From Streptomyces sp. NBC_00442 (GTDB lineage: Bacteria; Actinomycetota; Actinomycetes; Streptomycetales; Streptomycetaceae), in contig NZ_CP107918.1 in assembly GCF_036014195.1 (NCBI RefSeq), positions 1,798,001-1,862,000 of the forward strand: a stretch of 64,000 nt of DNA. Direction: 5' to 3'. Each line of letters begins with the position of its first letter. Position 1 is the first letter of the stretch. Below the pieces are notes generated by a model that saw only the letters and a program-made list of their open reading frames with translations, did no database searches and was not told where the DNA came from. This document shows positions 51,709-60,939 of the stretch, piece after piece. The translations under genes and the position numbers were made by a program.

Positions 51709-52254
51709 TCAGAGCCCGGCGGAGGCCTCGACCGCGTCGAGCACGAGCCGCCACGGGTAGCCCTCGGGGGGCTGCTCGCCCGGCCGGTTCGGTACGAAGC
51801 CGGCCTCACCGCCGTAGAGCACGCTCACCCCGGCGGTGCGCAGCACCTCGATGGACCGCTCGAACTGGGGGTGCTGTACGTAGGCGGCGTTCACGCACGG
51901 CATGGCGACGATCGGTATCCCCTTGCCGATCGCCTCGGCGGCGACCCCGACGACGAAGGCCGAAGTGAGGCCGAGCGCCCAGGAGTTGACGGTGTTGAAC
52001 GTGACCGGCGCGAACAGGATCACATCCGGCGCGGGCCACACATCCGGCTCACCGGGCCGCTTGTACCGCGACCGCACCGGATGCCCGGTGAGCGTGGCGA
52101 GCCCCGAAAGGGACTCCTCGATCCAGGAAGCGGCGGCGGGCGTAAGCCCGAGACACACGTCCCAGCCGCGCTCTTGCAGCGATTCGACCACCGCGGCGAC
52201 CTCGAAGACGGGCGGGGCCGCGGAGCAGAACAGGTACACGGTCCTTGAAGTCAT
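51709..52254 (-). CDS. Flavoprotein (HFCD/Dfp-like)
   Basis: A 181-residue FMN-binding flavoprotein of the phosphopantothenoylcysteine-decarboxylase type. YLFCSAAPPVFEVA, DVILFAPVTFNTVNSWALG, IPIVAMPCVNAAYVQHPQFE and a final GYPWRLVLDAV are visible. The AANT/PAMN catalytic details differ (PCVNAAY), so it may be a stand-alone flavoprotein oxidoreductase or decarboxylase of unknown substrate. ATG 52254. Confidence 0.82.
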   Translation of the reverse strand: MTSRTVYLFCSAAPPVFEVAAVVESLQERGWDVCLGLTPAAASWIEESLSGLATLTGHPVRSRYKRPGEPDVWPAPDVILFAPVTFNTVNSWALGLTSAFVVGVAAEAIGKGIPIVAMPCVNAAYVQHPQFERSIEVLRTAGVSVLYGGEAGFVPNRPGEQPPEGYPWRLVLDAVEASAGL

Positions 52255-52601
52255 GCGGCTCAGTCGATCACACCGGGCGGGAGCGAACCCGGGTCGGCGG
52301 ATGTTGGCCCTGGATCCGCCCACCATCCGCCCACCATCCGCCGGCCCGCCTCGGCCCGCCTCGACCCCCCACGAGGTCCTGACTCGGCTTGGCCGATTCG
52401 TACGACGGGTGAGACCCGAAGATCAACGAGGTGCTGCCGCTTCTCTGCCTGCCAGTGGGCGCGGCAGCAGGGTCGGCGGGTCGGGCCGATGAGTTTGCCC
52501 GGTACCGGAAGTCTTCCTTGTGACGTTGTGGCGCGTTCCCGCCCCGTCGGTGGATCAGAAAACGCCGGATCCCGGTGCCGTGAAAGAAAAAGGGGGCCAG
52601 G
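52255..52601. other. Intergenic region with a short tandem repeat, no gene seen
   Basis: 347 bp between divergent genes. CCGCCCACCAT is repeated in tandem at 52316-52337, followed by GGCCCGCCTC repeats. The part next to the RibD-like gene carries its promoter and GAAAAAGGGGG near the start. No reading frame with coding character. Confidence 0.5.
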
Positions 52602-53186
52602 ATGAGCAATCCGATTCGGCTGTACATGTCGATGTCGCTCGACGGCTATATCGCCGGCCCGGACGATCGGCCGGGGCAGGAGCTCGGACGCGACGGTGGA
52701 CGGCTCTTCAACTGGCTCGACGACCGGGAGTCCGAGGGTCCGAGCGGCCAGGTCTACCGCGAGGCGCTGGCGACCGGCGCGGTGATCTCCGGCCGCCGGA
52801 CCTTCGAACTCGCCGGGCGTTGGCAGGGCGACCATCACGACGGCGTGCCGATCTTCGTCCTCACCCACCAGGTGGACGACGGGGACGTGCCACCCGGCCA
52901 CGCTCGTTTCGTCACCGATGCCGAGGACTGCGCCCGCCGGGCTCGCGCGGCCGCAGGGGACCGGCCGGTCATGGTCCACGGGGCGGGGGCGGCGCAGGCG
53001 CTTCTCCGAGCCGGGCAGATGGACGAGATGGAGATCCACCTGATTCCGGTCCTCCTCGGGGAGGGCCGACGGCTCTTCGACCACCTGGGGAGTGCTCACA
53101 TCGAACTCGACCTCGTCCGACGGCTCGCGGACCGAGACGTCACGCACCTGCGTTACCGGGTGCGTCGGCCCGGGGAGGCCGCGTGA
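52602..53186 (+). CDS. Dihydrofolate-reductase/RibD-C-like protein
   Basis: A 194-residue NADPH-binding reductase-fold protein. LYMSMSLDGYIAGPDDRPGQ, GAVISGRRTFELAGRW, PVMVHGAGAAQALLRAGQMD, EMEIHLIPVLLGEGRRLFDH are the RibD C-terminal domain pattern. Such stand-alone proteins are widespread in Streptomyces; substrate unknown. Its TGA overlaps the next GTG (GTGA). Confidence 0.9.
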   Translation: MSNPIRLYMSMSLDGYIAGPDDRPGQELGRDGGRLFNWLDDRESEGPSGQVYREALATGAVISGRRTFELAGRWQGDHHDGVPIFVLTHQVDDGDVPPGHARFVTDAEDCARRARAAAGDRPVMVHGAGAAQALLRAGQMDEMEIHLIPVLLGEGRRLFDHLGSAHIELDLVRRLADRDVTHLRYRVRRPGEAA

Positions 53187-53596
53187 AGACGCTCTTCGTG
53201 TCCTACCGCGTCGCCGACCTGGGCCGCTCGCTCGGTTTCTACGCCGCCCTGGGCTACGTCGAACTGGGCAGGGTCGACGTCGGCGACGGGGCTCGCCTCG
53301 CGATCCTCAAGTTCCCCGGCGAACCGGCGGCCTCGCTCGAACTGGTCCACCGCCCCGGTGCCGGCCCGGTCGACGTGGGCAACGGTTTCGACCACCTCGC
53401 GATCCAGGCGGAGACGCTGGCAACGACCCTGGAAACCCTGGCCGAAGCCGGCCTGGAGCCCGAACCCGTCCAGTACCCGGGCGGACCGCACGGCCCGAGG
53501 ACGTCGTGGCTCACGGACCCGGACGGTTACCGGATCGAGCTGGTGGAGTGGCCGTCCGGGCATCCGGACGGCATCACCGCAGCAGACTTCGCCTGA
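53183..53596 (+). CDS. Glyoxalase/bleomycin-resistance (VOC) protein
   Basis: A 137-residue VOC-fold protein: LFVSYRVADLGRSLGFYAAL, FDHLAIQAETL (metal-ligand His), and TSWLTDPDGYRIELVEW (Glu ligand). Many such proteins are lyases or dioxygenase-like; here the ligands are consistent with a glyoxalase-I-type enzyme. Translationally coupled to the RibD-like gene. Confidence 0.9.
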   Translation: MKTLFVSYRVADLGRSLGFYAALGYVELGRVDVGDGARLAILKFPGEPAASLELVHRPGAGPVDVGNGFDHLAIQAETLATTLETLAEAGLEPEPVQYPGGPHGPRTSWLTDPDGYRIELVEWPSGHPDGITAADFA

Positions 53597-53614
53597 GGCG
53601 TCGTCGTCTCCGTC

Positions 53615-54217
53615 CTAGCTCCATCCCCCGCCGAAGCCTCCGTTGAGCTGGGCGGTGCAGATGTTGTAGCCGCCCGAGGCGTGGCCCGTCTTCGTCTGGC
53701 CGTTCACGGTCACCGAGCAGTTGATGTCGCCGCCGCCCGACAGCTGCGCGGTCACGTCGTAGTAGAGAGCCGCCGAGTCGAGCTTCAGCGTCTTCGTCAT
53801 CGGCAGACCGGACCCTTGCCGGTTGTCACTGTCACTGCCGTAGGTCACCTCGACGCCGGAGGGGGCCGAACCCCACACCTTGAACACGACCGTGCCCGAG
53901 GGAGTTGCCTGCTCGGCCGGCTTCTCGACGGCCTTGGTCCTCGGCGGGCTCGTGACCGTCACGGTCGGCTGGGGCGCCGCCTTCTCGGCCTTCGCCGCGG
54001 CAGTCTTCGTCACGGTTACGGTCGGCTGCGGCTTCGCCTCGGCGCCGGTCTTCTTCTGGTCGGTGCCACCGGCGGCACCGATGCCTACGCCGACGAACAG
54101 GATGACGAAGGCGGCTGGGATCGCGATGCGTTTCCGGGCCCACTTCGGTCGCCCGGTCGGCGCGGGTGCCGACCCGGCGGTCGGCGGCTGGTACGGCGGC
54201 AGTTGGCTGTTCGACAT
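53615..54217 (-). CDS. MmpS-like single-pass membrane protein
   Basis: A 200-residue protein: Pro-rich cytosolic start (SNSQLPPYQPPTAGSAPAP), one TM helix (about 31-49), an extracytoplasmic Lys/Ala/Thr linker with two PQPTVTVT units, and a beta-sandwich domain (VVFKVWGSAPSGVEVTYGSD ... DINCSVTVNGQTKTGHASGG, Cys pair likely disulfide). The fold pattern matches MmpS/DUF-type accessory proteins. ATG 54217. Convergent with the VOC gene. Confidence 0.78.
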   Translation of the reverse strand: MSNSQLPPYQPPTAGSAPAPTGRPKWARKRIAIPAAFVILFVGVGIGAAGGTDQKKTGAEAKPQPTVTVTKTAAAKAEKAAPQPTVTVTSPPRTKAVEKPAEQATPSGTVVFKVWGSAPSGVEVTYGSDSDNRQGSGLPMTKTLKLDSAALYYDVTAQLSGGGDINCSVTVNGQTKTGHASGGYNICTAQLNGGFGGGWS

Positions 54218-54420
54218 GGTGCCCCCACGTGGTGTGCGAGGGGATGACCGTAGCGGGAGGCCGGGTGATGTGCGGTGCGTGTGAGCCTGCGGTGACGGAA
54301 CCGTGACGAATCCGGCGTCCGCGGTAGCCGCCCGAGGGGCGCAGCCCAGGTTGTCGCACCCCGGCCATTCTGGTCCGCCGTCACCGCGGCAGCGGGATCC
54401 AGCTGTCCGCGCTGGGCTCA

Positions 54421-54447
54421 ATGGACTCAATGGACTCAATGGACTCA
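54421..54447. repeat. 9-bp tandem repeat
   Basis: ATGGACTCA three times in a row, preceded by a partial copy (GGGCTCA), just downstream of the small minus-strand gene. Slippage-prone, no function evident. Confidence 0.85.
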
Positions 54448-54456
54448 GCGGGATCT

Positions 54457-54636
54457 TTAAGCGGCGGGTCCGACATCGTCCCGCGTCGCCTCGCCGCGCA
54501 CTGCCGCGGCCCACTCGACGAGCAGCTGCTGGTACTCGTCCGGCGCGGGCCCGCCCGCCTCGACGAGACCGCGGATCTCCTCGTTGATCACCGACGCGGG
54601 GCGCGGCGAACCACAGTCGGCAGGTGTAGGAGGCAT
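54457..54636 (-). CDS. 59-residue small helical protein
   Basis: Reads MPPTPADCGSPRPASVINEE and ends with DEYQQLLVEWAAAVRGEATR then DDVGPAA. I recall similar small proteins (VINEQIRAL...LLVEWAAAVR) as common in Streptomyces genomes. High GC3 and an AGGAGG two bases before the ATG (54636) support translation, though the spacing is short. Function unknown. It sits upstream of a 9-bp tandem repeat. Confidence 0.6.
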   Translation of the reverse strand: MPPTPADCGSPRPASVINEEIRGLVEAGGPAPDEYQQLLVEWAAAVRGEATRDDVGPAA

Positions 54637-54677
54637 GGATCAAGGCTACTGCCGGGCACTGACAATTGGCATGGCCG

Positions 54678-55358
54678 TCACGGCTGTTGGCCTGCTTGGC
54701 ACACGGCGTTCAGCACCCGTCGCATGTCTTGGAGACCAGGCAGCGCCGCGGTTGCGCCAGCCCTCTGGAGTTCTTCCTCGCTGCTCTTGCCCGTGGCGAC
54801 ACCGATACAGCGGATCCTGTTGGACAGGGCCGCATCAACGTCGGCCGGCGTATCCCCGAGCAGTACCGCATCGCCCGCCGCGGTGCCAGAGCGCTCCAGG
54901 GCGAGGCGTACCAGTTCGGCACGGATATCGTCGTCCTCGCCGTATGCGCCGAGCTCCCACCGGATGTACCTGTCCAAGCCGAACGTCTTCAGCTTGATCT
55001 CCGCTACGGCCCGAACGTTGCCCGATACCACCGTCTGCACGGCGCCGACGCCGTCAAGGGCGTCGAGTACCGCAGCAGCGCCAGGCAGAGCGTGTCCGCG
55101 CTCGCGCAACTCGGCGGCCCGCCCGAGATGCTGCTCGGTCAGGGCCTGTGCGAACCGCTCGAAGTCGGCCCGGCCGGTGGTCAGCCCGTGGAGCTTCGCG
55201 GTCTCGCGGAAGATGACTGGCTCCGTAATGCCGTCGATCTTTGCCTGCTCCCGCATCCGTAGCCCCGTAGCTTCCTCAAACGCGGCAGCCGACAGCTCCT
55301 TACCGACCCCGCGCGTAGAGATCAACGTGTGGTCGATGTCCCACAGCACCAGCACCAT
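54678..55358 (-). CDS. HAD-superfamily hydrolase
   Basis: A 226-residue HAD phosphatase-like protein. Motif I LWDIDHTLIS (Asp about 7 and 9), motif II TVVSGN, a Lys in AEIKLKTFGLD and motif IV VLLGDTPADVDAA. ATG 55358 with GGGGAGG six bases upstream decides the start; a longer form from an upstream Met is less likely. Divergent from an XRE regulator. Substrate unknown. Confidence 0.88.
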   Translation of the reverse strand: MVLVLWDIDHTLISTRGVGKELSAAAFEEATGLRMREQAKIDGITEPVIFRETAKLHGLTTGRADFERFAQALTEQHLGRAAELRERGHALPGAAAVLDALDGVGAVQTVVSGNVRAVAEIKLKTFGLDRYIRWELGAYGEDDDIRAELVRLALERSGTAAGDAVLLGDTPADVDAALSNRIRCIGVATGKSSEEELQRAGATAALPGLQDMRRVLNAVCQAGQQP

Positions 55359-55492
55359 GCCCGGCCTCCCCAACTGCCCGTATTCCAAAGGGTTACGCGA
55401 ACCACGTGAACCACCACAGCGCGTGCTGGAAGCATCCCCGCGGCTCTACGCTTACGTCACTACCCAGCATGCGGGAAGGGAACGGCACAGCA

Positions 55493-56707
55493 ATGGACTC
55501 ACCGGAGCTCCCGATCGGTGAGCGGATCGCGTACTACCGCAGCAAGAACGGTAACCGCACGCAGGCCGCCATCGCCGGACTGTGCGGCATCAGTGAGCGC
55601 TACCTGTCTCTCATCGAGAACGGCAAGCGAACACCCTCCGCCGCCGTCCTGACACGCCTCGCGGCGGAACTCGGCGTGCCTGTGTCAGCCCTCCTCACCG
55701 AACACGCCCCTCCTGAGCCGCAAGCCCCGCTCACCGTCGAGCCTGCCGTCGCCCGCGCCCTCATGGGCTACGGGCCGGCACGCTCCACCCCGCCCGTAGC
55801 GCCGGCAGAGCTCCGCGAGCGTGTCGAAGGGGCCTGGCGCACCTGGCAGACGTCACCCACCCGCTATACCGACATCGCGGCCGCACTGCCCGCTCTCATC
55901 GAAGATGTCGAGCACGCGGTCCGCGCGCACCGCGGCGGCAACGAGGCCGCCACCCGGCGCGAAGTCCTCCGCAGCGCCGCCGATCTATACGGACTGCTCC
56001 GCTCCTACTGCCGCCGCACCGGCCGCCTCGACCTGTCCCTCCTCGTCGCCGACCGGGCCATCCGGGCTGCGGAAGACGCCGACGACCCACTCCGGCTCGC
56101 CGCCGCCTCCTGGAACCTCGGGCACGTCCTGCTGTCCGACCCGCGCGACGGGGCAGTCGACGAGGCGGCCGACATTGCCATGGAGGCCATCGACAGACTG
56201 AGCCGCGAAACGGGCACGCCACAGATCAGCGCCATGCAGGGCGCCCTGGAGCTTGTCGCCGTTGTGGCCGCGGCCCGGCAGCAGAAGTGGTGGAAAGCCC
56301 GCGAGCGCCTCGCGAAGAAAGCCGGCCCCCTCTCGAAGCGCGCCGGCGAGGGCAACGTTCAGCGCACCGTCTTCGGCCCGACGAACGTAGCCCTGCACGC
56401 CCTCAGCATCGAGATGCTGGCCGGTGCGTCAGCCGAAGCCCTGCGCGTAGCAGACGACATCGATACCGGCGCCCTGCCCAGCCGCGAGCGCGAGTTCACG
56501 TTCACCCTGGAAGTCGCCCGCTGCTGCGCCATGCGCCGAGACGACGCGGCAGTCCTCGTGCATCTCCTCGCCCTTGAAGAGCTGTCAGCGGAAGATCTGT
56601 GCCGCAGCCCGACAGCAGTAGCGCTCGTCGCCGACCTGCGGAAACGGGTACGGCCGACGTACCGGAGGCAGGTTTACGGTCTCGCCGAACGGCTTGGCAT
56701 CACCTAA
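55493..56707 (+). CDS. XRE-family regulator with helical repeat domain
   Basis: A 404-residue protein. HTH at residues 8-62 (GERIAYYRSKNGNRTQAAIA, ISERYLSLIENGKRTPSAAV), then a TPR-like helical domain (LLVADRAIRAAEDADDPLRL; HVLLSDPRDGAVDEAADIAM). ATG 55469 would add eight residues. Followed by two small unknown genes on the same strand, an arrangement often seen in Streptomyces accessory regions, and divergent from a HAD gene. Confidence 0.85.
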   Translation: MDSPELPIGERIAYYRSKNGNRTQAAIAGLCGISERYLSLIENGKRTPSAAVLTRLAAELGVPVSALLTEHAPPEPQAPLTVEPAVARALMGYGPARSTPPVAPAELRERVEGAWRTWQTSPTRYTDIAAALPALIEDVEHAVRAHRGGNEAATRREVLRSAADLYGLLRSYCRRTGRLDLSLLVADRAIRAAEDADDPLRLAAASWNLGHVLLSDPRDGAVDEAADIAMEAIDRLSRETGTPQISAMQGALELVAVVAAARQQKWWKARERLAKKAGPLSKRAGEGNVQRTVFGPTNVALHALSIEMLAGASAEALRVADDIDTGALPSREREFTFTLEVARCCAMRRDDAAVLVHLLALEELSAEDLCRSPTAVALVADLRKRVRPTYRRQVYGLAERLGIT

Positions 56708-56802
56708 CGGACCCGAACGGGCGGCTCGCCCGAACGGAGAGTTCGGGGTGGGGGACTGATCTGCCCTTACCTTCACCAGACACCTCGTGAAGGGAACAGA
56801 TC

Positions 56803-57207
56803 ATGACTATGACCCGCGGGCCGGCTCGATCCCAGCCCGGCGCAGACGTGGCCCGCCTCGCCCAGGCCGGAATCGACTGGGACGCTGTCGTGGTCAGCCG
56901 GTACTACGCCCTCCAGGCTCTCGAACGCCTCGCCCGGCCCGGCTCCGTAGCGGTGGATCCGCGGACCGCCCAGCCAGTACTGCACTTCTTTGTCCCGGCT
57001 GGTACCACGGACGGCTGGGATCTGGAGCAGACCACGGCCTTCAGTACGGCGACCTACGTGATGCTGCCAGCGGCCACGAGGGAGGCACAGCCGGGCGCGT
57101 ACTGGCTCCTGCCGCCCGTCGGCGGCTTCATCCAGCACACCGAGACCGCGGCACTCCAGCTGGCTCTCGAAGCCGTCGGACTGAGGGCGGGGAGGGAGGC
57201 CTCATGA
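56803..57207 (+). CDS. Unknown protein linked to the XRE gene
   Basis: A 134-residue protein (MTMTRGPARSQPGADVARLA ... QPVLHFFVPAGTTDGWDLEQ ... YVMLPAATREAQPG). Composition suggests a small alpha/beta fold. I recognise no family. AAGGGAAC lies seven bases before the ATG. Overlaps the next gene by four bases (ATGA). Confidence 0.65.
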   Translation: MTMTRGPARSQPGADVARLAQAGIDWDAVVVSRYYALQALERLARPGSVAVDPRTAQPVLHFFVPAGTTDGWDLEQTTAFSTATYVMLPAATREAQPGAYWLLPPVGGFIQHTETAALQLALEAVGLRAGREAS

Positions 57208-57368
57208 CCGACACGAGCCGCATCAAGTTCTGCCTCTACTGCGACCGCCCGATCGAGGGCTTCGCCATCAGGATCCGCGAGGCTGACGCCGGCGCCTCGA
57301 TGAGCGGTGCCCGTCCGGACAACTACCGCCACGTCAAGGGCGACCCCGCCTGCCGGCCCCGCCGGTGA
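57204..57368 (+). CDS. Small CxxC protein
   Basis: A 54-residue protein beginning MTDTSRIKFCLYCDRPIEGF. The CLYC pair plus a C-terminal Cys (GDPACRPRR) and His could bind zinc. Translationally coupled to the preceding gene (ATGA overlap). Function unknown. A GC hairpin overlaps and follows the stop (about 57357-57378). Confidence 0.65.
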   Translation: MTDTSRIKFCLYCDRPIEGFAIRIREADAGASMSGARPDNYRHVKGDPACRPRR

Positions 57369-57458
57369 GGGGCGGGGGTTCGCTTTCCGCCGGGTGGGGC
57401 TCGCATCCCAGCGGTGGCTCGGTGCACGCCGGGTGGGGCCGGGAGAAGGCGGGGGCGC

Positions 57459-58496
57459 TCACACGCGGGGCTGCTGCTGCGTGATGCAGTGGATGCCGCC
57501 CCCACCCGCGAAGATCGTCCGCGCGTCCACGAGCGTCACCGTGCGCTCGGGGAAGAGGCGGCGGAAGATGCCCGCCGCGTTCTCGTCGCGCGGGTCGTCG
57601 AAGGCGCACAGGACGACGCCGCCGTTGCAGAGGTAGTGGTTGATGTAGGAGTAGTCGACCCAGCCGTGGTCGTCCTGGACGACGGTCGGGGCGGGGATCT
57701 CCACGACCTCAAGGGTGCGGCCTCGGGCGTCCTTCTGGGAGCGGAGCAGGGCCACGTTCTCCTTGCAGAGTTCGTGGTCGGGGTGAGAGGGGTCGGGCTG
57801 GGTGTGGGCGACCACGACGCCGGGCCGGGCGAACGCGGCGACGATGTCGACGTGGCCGAGGGTGCCGTAGCCGTGCGGAGGGTAGTCGGCGGTCAGACCG
57901 CGCCTCAGCCAGATCGCCTTGCGGGTGCCGAGCATGGCGTGGATCTCCGTCTCGACCTCTTCGCGGGTCCAGTCCGGGTTGCGCTCGGGGCCGAGCTGCA
58001 CGGTCTCGGTGAGCAGCACCGTGCCCTCGCCGTCGACGTGGATGGCGCCGCCCTCGTTGACCAGGCGCGAGGTGTAGGTGCGGGCGCCGGCGAGGTCGGA
58101 GACGTGGGCGCCGATCTTCGCGTCGTGCTCCCAGGTCGCCCAGTCCTGGGCGCCCCAGCCGTTGAACGTCCAGTCGACGGCGGCCAGTTGGCCCGTGCCG
58201 TCGGTGAGGAAGGTGGGGCCGATGTCCCGCATCCACGCGTCGTCGAGTTCGCGCTCGACGAGGTCGATGTCGGGGCCGAGCAGCGCGCGGGCGCTGTCGG
58301 CCTGGCCGGGGCCGACCACCATGGTGACCGGCTCGAAGCGGCGTACCGCGCGGGCGACGGAGGCCCAGGCGGCGCGGGACTCGGCGAGCTCGGCCTCGTT
58401 CGGGAAGGTGACGTTGGGGCCGGGCCACGCCATCCAGGTCCGCTCGTGCGGAGTCCACTCGGCGGGCATGCGGAAGCCGTCGGCGGCAGCAGACAT
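57459..58496 (-). CDS. aguA: Agmatine deiminase
   Basis: A 345-residue pentein-fold enzyme that hydrolyses agmatine to N-carbamoylputrescine and ammonia. MPAEWTPHERTWMAWPGPN, LDDAWMRDIGPTFLT, LVNEGGAIHVDGEG and the nucleophilic-Cys loop GGGGIHCITQQQP near the C-terminus are conserved. It follows ureC by 11 bases and is the last gene of a ureAB-ureC-aguA operon, which links agmatine/arginine nitrogen with a urease-like enzyme. ATG 58496. Confidence 0.94.
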   Translation of the reverse strand: MSAAADGFRMPAEWTPHERTWMAWPGPNVTFPNEAELAESRAAWASVARAVRRFEPVTMVVGPGQADSARALLGPDIDLVERELDDAWMRDIGPTFLTDGTGQLAAVDWTFNGWGAQDWATWEHDAKIGAHVSDLAGARTYTSRLVNEGGAIHVDGEGTVLLTETVQLGPERNPDWTREEVETEIHAMLGTRKAIWLRRGLTADYPPHGYGTLGHVDIVAAFARPGVVVAHTQPDPSHPDHELCKENVALLRSQKDARGRTLEVVEIPAPTVVQDDHGWVDYSYINHYLCNGGVVLCAFDDPRDENAAGIFRRLFPERTVTLVDARTIFAGGGGIHCITQQQPRV

Positions 58497-58507
58497 CAGG
58501 GTGGTCC

Positions 58508-60190
58508 TTACAGGAAGTAGAGGCGGTTGAGGGAGACGGAGTCGGCCGGTTCGGAGCGCAGCGGGTCGCCGTCGAGGGTGACGAGCCCGGTGCGGCCGTC
58601 CACGCCGACCGCTCCGGTACGGGAGTTGAGCAGCAGGTCGGCGGGGCCGATGCCGCGGGTGCCGCGTACCGCGACCCGGCGGCGGCGGGTGGGCAGCAGA
58701 TCGCCGCCCTGCTCGACGGCGGCCCGCGCCACGAAGGCGACGGACAGCTCGGCCGGCGTGCCGCCGTGGGCGCCGAACAGCGGTCCCAGCACGAGCGGTT
58801 CACAGGTGTCGGTCGCGGCGTTGGGGTCGCCGGTGACACCCCAGGCCGGGAAGCCCGACTTGAGGACCATCTGCGGCTTGGCGCCGAAGTAGGCCGGGCG
58901 CCACAGCACGATGTCGGCCATCTTGCCGGGCTCGATGGAGCCGATCTCGTGGGAGAGTCCGTGCGCGATGGCGGGGTTGATGGTCAGCTTGGCGATGTAG
59001 CGCAGCACACGCGCGTTGTCGTCGTCCGGCCCGTCGCCCTCCAGGGGGCCGAGCTCTGCCTTCATCTTGCCGGCCATGGCGAAGGTGCGGCGTACGGTCT
59101 CGCCGGCGCGGCCCATGCCCTGGGCGTCGGACGAGGTGATGCCGATCGCGCCCAGGTCGTGCAGCACGTCCTCGGCGCCCATCGTTCCGGCGCGGATGCG
59201 GTCGCGGGCCATCGCCGCGTCGCCCGGCAGATCGGTCTTCAGGTCGTGGACCGAGACGATCATGCCGTAGTGCTCGGCGACGGCGTCCCGGCCGAAGGGG
59301 AGGGTGGGGTTGGTGGAGGAGCCGATGACGTTCGGCACGCCCGCCATCTTCAGGACGTTGGGTACGTGACCGCCGCCGCAGCCCTCGATGTGGAAGGCGT
59401 GGATGGTGCGGCCTTCGAGGACCCTCAGGGTGTCCTCGACGGTGAGGCACTCGTTCAACCCGTCGCTGTGCAGGGCGACTTGGACGTCGTGTTCCTCCGC
59501 GACGCGCAGCGCGGTGTCGAGCGCCCGGGTGTGCGCGCCCATGTCCTCGTGCACCTTGAAGCCGCAGGCCCCGCCCTCGGCCAGCGCCTCCACCAGTGGG
59601 GCCCCGTCGGAGGACGAACCCCGGCCCAGGAAGCCGATGTTGACCGGCCACGCGTCGAACGACGCGAAGGCATTGCGCAGCGCCCACGGGGAGTTGACGC
59701 CGACGCCCCAGACCGGGCCGAACTCCTGGCCGATGATCGTGGTGACACCGGAGGCGAGCGAGGCCTCCATGATGCGCGGGGACAGCAGGTGGACGTGGGG
59801 GTCGACGGCTCCGGCGGTGGCGATGAGCCCCTCGCCGGAGACGATCGACGTGCCGGTGCCGACGACGACGTCCACGCCGTCGAGGGTGTCCGGGTTGCCG
59901 GCCCGGCCGACCGAACAGATCCGTCCTTCGCGGATGCCGATGGACACCTTGCGGATGCCCTGCACCGCGTCGATCACGACGACGTTGCTGATGACGACGT
60001 CGCACGTCTCGCGGACGGCGGCGGCCTTCAGGTGCAGCCCGTCCCGGGCGGTCTTGCCGAAGCCGGCGAGGAACTCGTCGCCGGGGGCCTGGGAGTCGGA
60101 TGCGACCCGGACGGTCAGGCCCGAGTCCCCGAGCCGGATCCGGTCCCCGGTGCGGGGGCCGTGCACGGAGGCGTACTCGTACGGGTCCAT
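58508..60190 (-). CDS. ureC: Urease alpha subunit (divergent form)
   Basis: A 560-residue amidohydrolase. All nickel ligands are recognisable against Klebsiella UreC: DPHVH (134/136), the carbamylated Lys in FKVHED, ALHSD (246), FHIEG (272) and SSDAQGMGR (360). The flap His is kept but the flap Cys-319 position reads Val in VSVHDLK, and surrounding sequence is divergent. The C-terminus ends LNRLYFL. TGATG overlap with the fused ureAB gene. No UreDEFG accessory genes in the window. Confidence 0.9.
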   Translation of the reverse strand: MDPYEYASVHGPRTGDRIRLGDSGLTVRVASDSQAPGDEFLAGFGKTARDGLHLKAAAVRETCDVVISNVVVIDAVQGIRKVSIGIREGRICSVGRAGNPDTLDGVDVVVGTGTSIVSGEGLIATAGAVDPHVHLLSPRIMEASLASGVTTIIGQEFGPVWGVGVNSPWALRNAFASFDAWPVNIGFLGRGSSSDGAPLVEALAEGGACGFKVHEDMGAHTRALDTALRVAEEHDVQVALHSDGLNECLTVEDTLRVLEGRTIHAFHIEGCGGGHVPNVLKMAGVPNVIGSSTNPTLPFGRDAVAEHYGMIVSVHDLKTDLPGDAAMARDRIRAGTMGAEDVLHDLGAIGITSSDAQGMGRAGETVRRTFAMAGKMKAELGPLEGDGPDDDNARVLRYIAKLTINPAIAHGLSHEIGSIEPGKMADIVLWRPAYFGAKPQMVLKSGFPAWGVTGDPNAATDTCEPLVLGPLFGAHGGTPAELSVAFVARAAVEQGGDLLPTRRRRVAVRGTRGIGPADLLLNSRTGAVGVDGRTGLVTLDGDPLRSEPADSVSLNRLYFL

Positions 60191-60939
60191 CAGTTCGCTC
60201 CCTCTCCCGGCTCGCGTGGTTCGTGTGGCTCTCGCGGCGCTTCCGGATCCCGTGGCTCTCGCGGGCCGGTTCCCAGGTATCCGCAGGCGGCGGCCCTGCG
60301 CAGGGCTTCCGCCTTGGCACCTGGCGCGTCCAGCGGCCCGTCGACGAGTCCCGCGAAGCCGATCGCGATCCGGCCGCCGCCGATGGGCACGAGGCCGATC
60401 TCGGCGCTTTCGCCCGGCCCGAACCGTACGGAGGAGCCGGCCGGCACGCACAGCCGCATGCCGTAGGCGGCCGCGCGGTCGAAGTCGAGCCGCGGGTTGG
60501 CCTCGAAGAAGTGGAAGTGCGAGGTGACCGAGATCGGCACGACGGCGGTGTTGGTCACGGTGAGCAGCACCTCGGGCGCCGCCTCCGGGTAGCCCTCGCC
60601 GGGCAGCAGCGCGCCGGGCGCGTCCTGGCCGGCGGTGCCGCCGATGGGGTCGGAGACCACCGCGAGCCGGGATCCGTCGTCGAAGACGGCCTCGACGTGG
60701 ACCTCGGTGACCACGTCGGAGACGCCGGGCAGTACGTCGTCGGGGCCGAGCACGGACCGGGCCGCCTCGATGGCCTCGGCGAGCCGCCTGCCGTCACGGG
60801 CCGCCTCGCAGACGGTGTCCGCGATCAGCGCGGTCGCCTCGGGCACGTTCAGCCGCAGTCCGCGGGCCCTGCGGGATCGGGCCAGTTCAGCGGCGCCGAA
60901 CAGCAGCAGCCGGTCACGCTCCGTCGGGGTCAGTCGCAC
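60190..60939 (-). CDS. ureAB: Fused urease gamma-beta subunit
   Basis: A 249-residue protein. Residues 1-100 are UreA-like (gamma: LTPTERDRLLLFGAAELARS, LNVPEATALIADTVCEAARD). Residues 125-225 are UreB-like (beta: VTNTAVVPISVTSHFHFFEA, FDRAAAYGMRLCVPAGSSVRF). The acidic/Arg/Pro tail (from about 226) is low complexity. Fusion resembles the Helicobacter UreA organisation but here in a Streptomyces second urease. Start at ATG/GTG near 60939. First gene of the operon. Confidence 0.9.
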   Translation of the reverse strand: MRLTPTERDRLLLFGAAELARSRRARGLRLNVPEATALIADTVCEAARDGRRLAEAIEAARSVLGPDDVLPGVSDVVTEVHVEAVFDDGSRLAVVSDPIGGTAGQDAPGALLPGEGYPEAAPEVLLTVTNTAVVPISVTSHFHFFEANPRLDFDRAAAYGMRLCVPAGSSVRFGPGESAEIGLVPIGGGRIAIGFAGLVDGPLDAPGAKAEALRRAAACGYLGTGPREPRDPEAPREPHEPREPGEGAN

